DNA of 33,702 nt, taken from the NCBI GenBank assembly GCA_018897155.1, contig JAHILE010000043.1, positions 1-33,702 of the forward strand, read 5' to 3'. The notes under the pieces are model-generated. The model was not told the DNA's origin. It ran no database searches and saw only the letters and a program-made list of their open reading frames with translations. A program made the translations under genes and the position numbers. Below are positions 6,526 to 11,870 of this stretch, piece after piece. The stretch is from Nanoarchaeota archaeon (GTDB taxonomy: Archaea > EX4484-52 > LFW-46). The first letter of the stretch is position 1; each line of letters starts with the position of its first letter.

Positions 6526-7670
6526 TTATAATTAATCTCAGAAAACTTTAATTCTTCTCCAACTACTTCATATTCAATAAATTTTAAAGGTAAGCAATTT
6601 TGATTTTTATTATTAAATTGTTTAAATGATTCTATTATTTGCAAATATTTTTCAGAATCTTTATTGTCAAATTTTTTAGCAATTAATACTGGCTGTATTG
6701 TGCTTATTCTATTAGAGATATAATATTGTTGTAACCAATCCACATATCTTTGAAGTTGAATAACATTTAATAAAGATATTTGAACTGCTTTTAATTCAAT
6801 AGGCAAAATTAATCTTTCATCATTTCTCTTTTGTAATGATAAAGCAATATCTATTCTCTGCATTCCAACACCACAAGAAACTTCATTTCCAATCCATTCT
6901 AACTTATTGTCTTGTATAAGTAGATTTTTTAATTCATCACTTATATCCACATTTTTACAAATATATGCTTGCAGATGACTTTCAAAAGCTTTATCCTCTT
7001 TGTATTTTTGTACAAGTCTTGGTAAAACATTAATTTCCTCTTTTCTTCCAGAATAGTTATGTTTAGTCTCCGACGGAATTATTTTTTGATTATCTACATT
7101 ATAAGAAAAGTTTTGAGAATTAATTTTTTGTCTATTATTTTTATCTCTTATCAATTTAAATAATCTTTCTGTTTCATAAATCGTAATCATTGTATTTCCA
7201 CGATTACCTTTTAATTTTCTATAAATTAAACTCCATAACATTTGATTGGGAGATTGAATAAACTTTATTTCGTCTAATGCTTCCCATTCTGTAACCCCTT
7301 GTGCATAAACTTCATAAGGTTCTAATAAAACTCTAAAAGTTAATGACTTTTGTAATTCATCTTTTAAAAATTGTCCATTGTCATTATTATCCAAAAAACC
7401 ATTAGACTTAGCTTTGAATATCCCATAAAATTTTCCTTCGCCAACTTCCCTACTTTGTTGTAAGTAAAAGATTACATAATCTCCAATTCTTACTCTACTT
7501 AAATCTGCAATCATGCTAATAAGTAAATTTTCTCTTGTTGGATTAAGTTTTGATTTTGAATTATTATTAAAATCTAAGATGTAATCTTTTGCCCCTGTGC
7601 CTGCAAATAAATATTCTAAATGATACTTAAAAGTATTTTTATCAACAATGAAAACATGTGTATTTACCAT
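6522..7670 (-). CDS. Restriction endonuclease with PUA/EVE-like and PD-(D/E)XK domains
   Basis: The 382-aa protein starts with NTHVFIVDKNTFKYHLEYLFAGTG...RIGDYVIFYLQQ...GKFYGIFKA, which has the look of a PUA/EVE-type beta-barrel. The C-terminal part has RIDIALSL followed by LPIELKA, the D..ExK signature of PD-(D/E)XK nucleases. It is convergent with, and overlaps by 4 bp, the second methyltransferase, so it is the likely restriction partner. The frame is open to a GTG at 7691. I place the start at ATG 7668-7670 because ATTTATAAAT (7694-7703) lies about 28 nt upstream, giving a nearly leaderless message. The recognition sequence and EVE assignment are inference. Confidence 0.75.
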   Translation of the reverse strand: MVNTHVFIVDKNTFKYHLEYLFAGTGAKDYILDFNNNSKSKLNPTRENLLISMIADLSRVRIGDYVIFYLQQSREVGEGKFYGIFKAKSNGFLDNNDNGQFLKDELQKSLTFRVLLEPYEVYAQGVTEWEALDEIKFIQSPNQMLWSLIYRKLKGNRGNTMITIYETERLFKLIRDKNNRQKINSQNFSYNVDNQKIIPSETKHNYSGRKEEINVLPRLVQKYKEDKAFESHLQAYICKNVDISDELKNLLIQDNKLEWIGNEVSCGVGMQRIDIALSLQKRNDERLILPIELKAVQISLLNVIQLQRYVDWLQQYYISNRISTIQPVLIAKKFDNKDSEKYLQIIESFKQFNNKNQNCLPLKFIEYEVVGEELKFSEINYN

Positions 7671-7693
7671 ATTAATATTAAAGATATTCACAC

Positions 7694-7703
7694 ATTTATA
7701 AAT
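7694..7703 (-). promoter_or_regulatory. TATA box of the restriction endonuclease gene
   Basis: ATTTATAAAT is centred about 28 nt upstream of ATG 7670 on the minus strand. It supports the shorter start and a leaderless message. Confidence 0.55.
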
Positions 7704-7756
7704 ATGTTTGTTTTTTGAGAGGTCTAAAACATATTTTCAAAACTCCCGAATAAAAT

Positions 7757-7863
7757 CAGAAAAATTTGGGCGAAGCCTTTTATCCTTTGTTAGAAGAAAT
7801 TTTAATTTCTTTGTGGTTTTCGTTGGTCGGATAAAAGAAGTTTTTCTGCGAGGCGAAGCCGAG
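7757..7863. repeat. Circularly permuted attC-like element, copy 2
   Basis: Outer stem CAGAAAAA (7757-7764) pairs with TTTTTCTG (7841-7848). Inner arms CTTTTATCC (7777-7785) and GGATAAAAG (7829-7837) pair perfectly. Between them are TTTGTTA, a hairpin AGAAAT/ATTTCT and the conserved box CGTTGGTC. Hairpin CGAGGCGAAGCCGAG (7849-7863) follows. Relative to the copy at 3914-4028 the arm sequences differ, yet both pair internally. Two CTATCTGT hairpins follow at 7865-7886 and 7920-7942. Confidence 0.6.
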
Positions 7864-8023
7864 ACTATCTGTCCGAAGGACTAAGGAAATCCCCTATTAA
7901 TTCAAAAACAAAGTTTTTGCTATCTGTCCTGAAAGGACTAAGCGCGTCTCTCCTATTGGGTGGGAGAAAAAATATTATTTCCTATCTCTTTGTTTTAACT
8001 TTATCTTGTAGGCATTCTCAAAA

Positions 8024-8107
8024 ATTGAAACTAACTAGATATTCTACGGAGTAAATTCCGCTTTTTGCGCCTTTTTGTAATGAAAAGCGGAATAAAGTTG
8101 GTATAAC
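8024..8107. repeat. Array end: outer box and attI-like or degenerate attC region
   Basis: ATTGAAACTAAC (8024-8035) closes cassette 4. Beyond it the regular spacing is lost. Nineteen bases precede ATTCCGCTTTT (8055-8065), which pairs perfectly with AAAAGCGGAAT (8083-8093); AAA and GTTGGTATAAC (8097-8107) follow. On the minus strand the junction reads GAATATCTAGTTAGTTTC. This places a box-like GAATATC beside GTTAGTTTC, as in an integron attI simple site. This could be the array's insertion site or a decayed attC. Confidence 0.4.
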
Positions 8108-8250
8108 GCTCGCCTATTGAGTATTATGCTGAGTTTTGTTGGTTTTTTATTGCAATATGAAGTATTATGCAATAAAAAAGCTTGAAAATTGGACAGTCAG
8201 TACAGTGAATTTTCATGATTTTTCGCGCCCTTTTGTGGAGTTATACCAAC
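8097..8250. repeat. Inverted-repeat element overlapping the 3' end of xerA
   Basis: GTTGGTATAAC (8097-8107) and GTTATACCAAC (8240-8250) are perfect 11-bp inverted repeats. Between them are hairpins TTTTTTATTGCA/TGCAATAAAAAA (8143-8154/8168-8179) and TGAAAATT/AATTTTCA (8183-8190/8208-8215). The arrangement resembles a large attC-like or MITE-like element. It contains the last codons of xerA, and its first hairpin could terminate that gene. Confidence 0.5.
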
Positions 8251-9066
8251 TTCCGGACTATGCAAAGTGTCTAGTGGGCTCTGAATATTTTTTATTAGCG
8301 CTGTAGAAACATGTGTATATAGCTCGGTTGTCCTTACGTCAGAATGGCCAAGCAGCTTTTGAATTATGTGAATATCCGTTCCGTTCTCAAGCAGATGCGT
8401 AGCATAACTATGGCGCAGTGTATGTGGATGGACATTTTTGATTATTCCGGCAATGCTTGCGGCTTTATCCACTATCTTTTCGATTGTAGCTTCAGTAAGC
8501 CGCCCTCCTCTTGCAGAATCAAATACATAGGGGTTCTCATCATTTCTCAGGAGAATGTATGATTCAAGCCGCTTTGATAAAGTGAAAGGCAGCGATACTA
8601 CACGGTCTTTGTTGCCCTTTCCCTGCCTTACAAAAAGTATGCCTTCTTCGAACCGAATATCATCTTTTTTTAGTTTTGCGGCTTCTGATACTCTCAGGCC
8701 GCAGCCATAAACCGTTTCAATTATTAGCTTATGCTTTGTGTTTGAAATCGCAGTTATTATTCTTTGCACTTCATTCTTTGTAAGCACTTCAGGAACTCTT
8801 TTCGGGCGCTTCATAAAAGTTATGGCCATCTCCCTTCCGAGCACATTTCTGTAAAAGAACTTGACCGCACTTATCCTCAAATTCACTGTTCTCGGGTCCA
8901 TTTTTTCAGACAGACCGGCAAAATATTGCCGAATTTCGTCGTGCTCCGCCTGCGCGCCCATTCTCTTAAGAAAACATGATGTATGGAACATATACGACTT
9001 TACGGTCTTTGCGCTGAACCCTCTCGACTTAAGTTCGATTTCCAATTTGCCAAGTAATATATTCAT
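8197..9066 (-). CDS. xerA: Tyrosine recombinase, XerA type
   Basis: The 289-aa site-specific recombinase should act on dif-like sites by the tyrosine mechanism. The N-terminal SAM-like DNA-binding domain spans about 1-90. The catalytic residues are all present: R125 (GCGLRVSE), K150 (RQGKGNKD), H215 and R218 (HTLRHSYATH), H241 (LLGHSDV), Y250 (ELYTHV). The extra segment characteristic of integron integrases near the HxxR motif is absent, so sequence alone says XerA, not IntI. TTATATAT (9091-9099) lies about 29 nt before the ATG, suggesting a leaderless message. The last 20 or so residues after SPLDTL look like a read-through tail encoded inside an inverted-repeat element. It is next to an attC-like array whose outer boxes resemble an archaeal dif half-site. 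Chromosome dimer resolution is the default role, and cassette recombination is a hypothesis. Confidence 0.9.
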   Translation of the reverse strand: MNILLGKLEIELKSRGFSAKTVKSYMFHTSCFLKRMGAQAEHDEIRQYFAGLSEKMDPRTVNLRISAVKFFYRNVLGREMAITFMKRPKRVPEVLTKNEVQRIITAISNTKHKLIIETVYGCGLRVSEAAKLKKDDIRFEEGILFVRQGKGNKDRVVSLPFTLSKRLESYILLRNDENPYVFDSARGGRLTEATIEKIVDKAASIAGIIKNVHPHTLRHSYATHLLENGTDIHIIQKLLGHSDVRTTELYTHVSTALIKNIQSPLDTLHSPEVGITPQKGAKNHENSLY

Positions 9067-9090
9067 AATGTCAATTGATTTTGCAGGGCA

Positions 9091-9099
9091 TATATAATT
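9091..9099 (-). promoter_or_regulatory. TATA box of xerA
   Basis: TTATATAT on the minus strand, 25-33 nt before ATG 9066, sits in the 38-bp gap after the HD-domain gene. Confidence 0.55.
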
Positions 9100-9104
9100 A
9101 TCCT

Positions 9105-9689
9105 TTAAACGTTGCCGATAGATGCATCAGTTATTTCATCCGCGCGTATCCCTGCCGCATCCATCAATTCTTTTTCTAAGTTTTTTGTAAGAGGCTCCGC
9201 GCGATTCACATTTTCAAGATGGTGCGGATACCTTTCGCGCAGATATTCAAACCTTTCGGAAAGCGAAACGATTTTATCGTGCTTGACTCGTTTGTCTGCA
9301 TAGAAAACGATTTTTTCTTCAATGCTGAAGCTTGCGCCTTCTTTTATGATTTTATGCAAAACATGATTTTCCGCAATTTTTGCAACTTCGGGATAGCCTT
9401 CTTTTTCAAGAATTTCGCGCGCCATTGAGCCATGCTTGCCGGATTTGTTTTTGATTTCAATAATCTTGTCGATATCGTGCAAAAGTGCTGCTGCGCACAC
9501 TAACGAAACGTTGACAGTTCCTCCGCGCGCATTTATTCTTTCTGCAATAAAAACCGCGATTTTAGAAACCGTAGCGCAATGTGCGACAATATTTTTGGGC
9601 ATCCCATATTTTGAAAGAAGCGCCATGCATTCGGAATAAGTGGGAACCTCGATTTTGTTTTGCATGAAAATAATTGTTATCGCATTCAT
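9105..9689 (-). CDS. HD-domain metal-dependent phosphohydrolase
   Basis: The 194-aa protein has an HD superfamily core. An early histidine (VAHCATVSKIA) is followed by the signature LLHDIDK, then KHGSMAREIL, further His residues in ENHVLHKI, and an Asp in FYADKRVKHD. These residues coordinate metals in HD-type phosphatases and nucleotidases. The domain is often annotated as an HDIG or phosphohydrolase protein; the substrate cannot be told from sequence. The start is ATG 9689, with ATG 9665 (MQNKIEV) as an alternative; neither has an obvious ribosome-binding site. It lies 47 bp downstream of the Sec61-beta gene on the same strand and may be co-transcribed with it. Confidence 0.8.
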   Translation of the reverse strand: MNAITIIFMQNKIEVPTYSECMALLSKYGMPKNIVAHCATVSKIAVFIAERINARGGTVNVSLVCAAALLHDIDKIIEIKNKSGKHGSMAREILEKEGYPEVAKIAENHVLHKIIKEGASFSIEEKIVFYADKRVKHDKIVSLSERFEYLRERYPHHLENVNRAEPLTKNLEKELMDAAGIRADEITDASIGNV

Positions 9690-9736
9690 TTAAGATTTAA
9701 GCGATTGTGCTGTAGGGTATGAAATTCATTAGACGA

Positions 9737-9895
9737 TTAGATAATTGCAAGCCTGACCAGAACTTCTATTATTATTACAATTGATGCGAAACCAACAACC
9801 TGCTCGGGAGTTACCTTTATACCGCTGTTATCTTCGTCAAAATATCGCGTAAGCCCTGCTGTGCTTTGCGGAAGGGATTGTTTTTCTTCTGACAT
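9737..9895 (-). CDS. Preprotein translocase subunit Sec61-beta (SecG)
   Basis: A 52-residue protein matching the archaeal Sec61-beta pattern. A short polar N-terminus leads to STAGLTRYFDEDNSGIKVTPEQVVG, then a single C-terminal membrane helix of about 20 residues. The GLxRYFDE and GIKVTPE segments are the family's conserved core. It is a small accessory subunit of the SecYE channel in the cytoplasmic membrane. GGAG lies about 10 nt before the ATG. An inverted repeat CTTGAAAGC/GCTTTCAAG (9930-9938/9954-9962) is in its leader. Confidence 0.9.
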   Translation of the reverse strand: MSEEKQSLPQSTAGLTRYFDEDNSGIKVTPEQVVGFASIVIIIEVLVRLAII

Positions 9896-9929
9896 TTTCA
9901 AACATCTCCATTAGCATTGGTTTGAAAAG

Positions 9930-9962
9930 CTTGAAAGCGCAAAACGCGCCTAAGCTTTCAAG
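9930..9962. repeat. Hairpin upstream of the Sec61-beta gene
   Basis: CTTGAAAGC (9930-9938) and GCTTTCAAG (9954-9962) pair perfectly around a GC-rich loop. In the minus-strand transcript this would fold in the leader about 35 nt before the start codon. On the plus strand it is followed by a T-run. Its role is unknown. Confidence 0.4.
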
Positions 9963-10050
9963 ATTTTTAATCATTCTCCATTTCTTTGGATTAAAAGATA
10001 ATTATATGAAGGACGCTAAACTATAAAAAGGTTGTCAGATTACTAGATTT

Positions 10051-10743
10051 ATGCGTATTGCTGTTTCCGGCTCAAAAGATACGAAAAACATTGTTTCTCA
10101 AGTGAAACGTGCCGGTATTGAAATAGATGATATTAACCCCGATTTTGTAATCACTTACGGCGGCGACGGAAGCATTCTTTGGGCAGAAAACCAGTATCTT
10201 GGAATTCCGAAAATACCTGTTCGTGCAAGCGCAACTGCGAAAGTGTTTATGTATGATGAGAACGATCTTGGGAGTATTCTTGAAAAGCTCAAATGCGGTG
10301 AATACAAAATCTCTGAAGTCATGAAGCTTGAGGCGCTATTTGCAGGAAACTGCATTGTCGCGCTTAACGATTTTCAAGTAAGATGTCCCATTCCGGTTCA
10401 GGCTCTTAGATTCTCTATCTCTATTAACGGCAAGCCGGCTTTCACAGAAGTTATCGGCGACGGAGCAGTCATTTCAACTCCGTTTGGATCCGGAGCGTAT
10501 TATTCTTCTGTCGGCGGAAAGCCGTTCAAAAAAGGCATAGGAATTGCCATGAATAATCCGCATGATTATGAAGGGATGCGAACAATTGTCGCCGATGAAT
10601 CCGATGAGATTTCAATAATATTGCTGCGTAATGAAGGCATTTTATTGTTTGATAACTGCGAGAAAATATTTCGGATAAGCCCAAGTGATGAGATAATAAT
10701 ACGCAAGGCAAAGGAGAACGCGAAGTTTGTAAGAATGGATTAA
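10051..10743 (+). CDS. nadK: NAD kinase (NAD+ to NADP+)
   Basis: The 230-aa enzyme phosphorylates NAD+ to NADP+, the only de novo route to NADP. GGDGS (37-41) is the kinase signature with the catalytic aspartate. GDGAVISTPFGSGAYYSSVGG is the NAD-binding region (family form GDGxxxxTPxGSTAYxxSxGG; here the usual STAY is SGAY). Archaeal and short bacterial forms are 230-280 aa, so the length is at the lower end. ACTATAAAAAGG (10020-10031) lies about 25 nt before the ATG, suggesting a leaderless message. The gene is followed by rpoF on the same strand. Confidence 0.93.
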   Translation: MRIAVSGSKDTKNIVSQVKRAGIEIDDINPDFVITYGGDGSILWAENQYLGIPKIPVRASATAKVFMYDENDLGSILEKLKCGEYKISEVMKLEALFAGNCIVALNDFQVRCPIPVQALRFSISINGKPAFTEVIGDGAVISTPFGSGAYYSSVGGKPFKKGIGIAMNNPHDYEGMRTIVADESDEISIILLRNEGILLFDNCEKIFRISPSDEIIIRKAKENAKFVRMD

Positions 10744-10745
10744 GC

Positions 10746-10754
10746 TATTTAAAG
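10746..10754 (+). promoter_or_regulatory. TATA box upstream of rpoF
   Basis: TATTTAAAG is centred about 30 nt before a short ORF (10780-10827) and about 80 nt before rpoF. The expected transcript therefore begins at or very near the short ORF. Confidence 0.45.
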
Positions 10755-10779
10755 CTATTTCTACAACGTATTGAATATC

Positions 10780-10827
10780 ATGCCTTATGGCAAGCTTTTC
10801 AACCCAAGGCATAAAGAGATGGTTTAA
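10780..10827 (+). CDS. Possible 15-codon leader ORF before rpoF
   Basis: ATG CCT TAT ... TAA encodes MPYGKLFNPRHKEMV and ends one base before the rpoF ATG. A TATA box about 30 nt upstream would place its start codon at the transcript's 5' end. It may couple translation of rpoF, or be chance. An in-frame extension of rpoF from ATG 10787 is the competing reading of the same bases. Confidence 0.3.
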   Translation: MPYGKLFNPRHKEMV

Positions 10828-10828
10828 A

Positions 10829-11173
10829 ATGAAGAAACTAGAATCAGGTTTCATTACGAATGTCGAAGCAAAGCTTATTTTGCAGGCGACAGACCGAAGG
10901 AACAAGGATGTTGACGAAAAAGTGGAACTTGGGCATGAGCAGAAAGTGACGCTTGATTATCTTAGGAATGTTGCAAAGGCGAACAAGTCCGATATTGAGG
11001 GCGCTAAAAAGAAGCTGGCAGAGCTTGGCGTGCTGAAAGACCACCAGATTATGATATTGCTCAATCTGCTTCCGAAAGACAAAGACGAAATTGATGTCAT
11101 TTTCCAGAAGGAGAGGACAACGCTTACCAAAGAACAGATAGAAAAAATACTTGAGATTGTAAAAAAGGTTTAG
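10829..11173 (+). CDS. rpoF: RNA polymerase subunit F (Rpb4-like)
   Basis: A 114-aa protein matching archaeal RpoF/Rpb4. The N-terminal segment binds RpoE. A helical HRDC-like C-terminal domain contains HEQKVTLDYLRNVAKANKSDIEGAKKKLAELGVLKDHQIMILLNLLPKDKDEIDVIF, with the conserved LxxLGVLKDHQIxxLxNLLPKxxDE core. With RpoE it forms the stalk of RNA polymerase, which contacts initiation factor TFE. The start chosen is ATG 10829 (MKKLESGF), which gives the usual family length. The longer frame from 10787 adds 14 residues without family precedent. In many archaea rpoF is followed by a DUF655 gene, as here. Confidence 0.93.
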   Translation: MKKLESGFITNVEAKLILQATDRRNKDVDEKVELGHEQKVTLDYLRNVAKANKSDIEGAKKKLAELGVLKDHQIMILLNLLPKDKDEIDVIFQKERTTLTKEQIEKILEIVKKV

Positions 11174-11234
11174 ATAATGCAGAATCAAAAAAGTGCATCA
11201 AAAACAAAGACTATTTTGATAAAGAGTGATTTTA

Positions 11235-11792
11235 ATGAAAGACGAATGGGCGATCGTATTGGATTATCTGCCGAGAGGGCACCCGATGCAGCCGCGCGCT
11301 CATCCGGTTGCGCAGATAATAGGAACTGAAAATTTCAATCTTCTAGAAGTGATTCCGCGTGAGGGAAAAGCATTAAAATCAATGGACAAGGTCTATATCG
11401 GCGAAGGAAAGCGCGACGACATTCAATCCATTATCGGCAAAATACCCTCTAATAAGCTTACCGCAACAGCAAATTCTGAATTGCCCTACGTTGTTGAAAA
11501 AATAGTAGGCGAGCAAGAGAAAAAATTCGTGAATTTCTTCAATATTGCAGATTCCATAACCACGAAACTGCACAGTTTCGAGCTTCTGTCCGGAATCGGA
11601 AAAAAGCACATGTGGGCGATAATTGACGAACGCAAAAAGAGACCTTTCGAGAGCTTTGGGGATATAAAAAAACGCTGCCCAATGCTGCCGGATCTCAAGA
11701 AGAGCATTGCGAAAAGAATAGCTTCAGAGCTGACGCAAGAAGAGAAGTGGTATGTTTTCATTGCCGCGCCAAGAGAGGAGAGAAGGTATTAG
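11235..11792 (+). CDS. DUF655 family protein
   Basis: The 185-aa protein belongs to the archaeal DUF655 family. The N-terminal segment DEWAIVLDYLPRGHP..AQIIGTENFNLLEVIPR is characteristic. The C-terminal half has a helix-hairpin-helix-like FELLSGIGKKHMWAIIDERKKRPFESFGDIKKR, suggesting nucleic-acid binding. The function is not established. It commonly sits with rpoF and ribosomal genes, as here. GAGTGAT just upstream favours ATG 11235 over the GTG at 11226. Confidence 0.9.
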   Translation: MKDEWAIVLDYLPRGHPMQPRAHPVAQIIGTENFNLLEVIPREGKALKSMDKVYIGEGKRDDIQSIIGKIPSNKLTATANSELPYVVEKIVGEQEKKFVNFFNIADSITTKLHSFELLSGIGKKHMWAIIDERKKRPFESFGDIKKRCPMLPDLKKSIAKRIASELTQEEKWYVFIAAPREERRY

Positions 11793-11836
11793 TAAACACG
11801 TTCTTAATTCATTTAAACATTTGATTCTATAAAAGG

Positions 11837-11844
11837 TATATAAA
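11837..11844 (+). promoter_or_regulatory. TATA box of tRNA-Trp
   Basis: TATATAAA lies about 30 nt before the first base of the tRNA. A second TATA-like TCTATAAAAG lies just upstream at 11826-11835. Confidence 0.6.
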
Positions 11845-11870
11845 CTTTGAAATAGAAGTTTTAGGAGAAA

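Larger units (their letters stand above)
4170..8035. mobile_element. Integron-like cassette 4 (restriction-modification cargo)
   Basis: The left box GTTAGTTTC (4170-4178) and right box GAAACTAAC (8027-8035) are perfectly complementary, although they differ from the boxes of the other cassettes. Three blocks of inverted repeats lie inside: TTTTTGAGAATGCC (4234-4247) with GGCATTCTCAAAAA (8011-8024), AAATAATATTTTTT (4264-4277) with its complement (7967-7980), and GAGAGACGCGC (4295-4305) with GCGCGTCTCTC (7942-7952). A TTGATTTTT...AAAAATCAA hairpin (4191-4231) follows the left box, as in cassette 3. Confidence 0.65.

Noticed and set aside
158-8035. CRISPR array
   Set aside because: The repeats are long, structured, diverged in sequence and separated by whole genes; there are no short identical repeats with unique spacers and no cas genes.
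236-8035. Classical insertion sequences or transposons bounded by the inverted repeats
   Set aside because: No transposase is present in any unit, each unit has different inverted repeats, and no target-site duplications are evident.
8197-9066. Calling the recombinase an integron integrase (IntI)
   Set aside because: The catalytic residues are typical of all tyrosine recombinases and the extra IntI segment near the HxxR motif is not visible; its sequence reads as XerA. Its link to the array rests on position and site similarity only.
10787-10828. Longer RpoF start at ATG 10787
   Set aside because: It adds 14 residues not seen in the family and overlaps the short ORF; ATG 10829 gives the normal RpoF length.
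11164-11235. Small ORF starting ATGCAGAATC between rpoF and DUF655
   Set aside because: It runs into the DUF655 gene in another frame, has no ribosome-binding site and gives no recognisable product.
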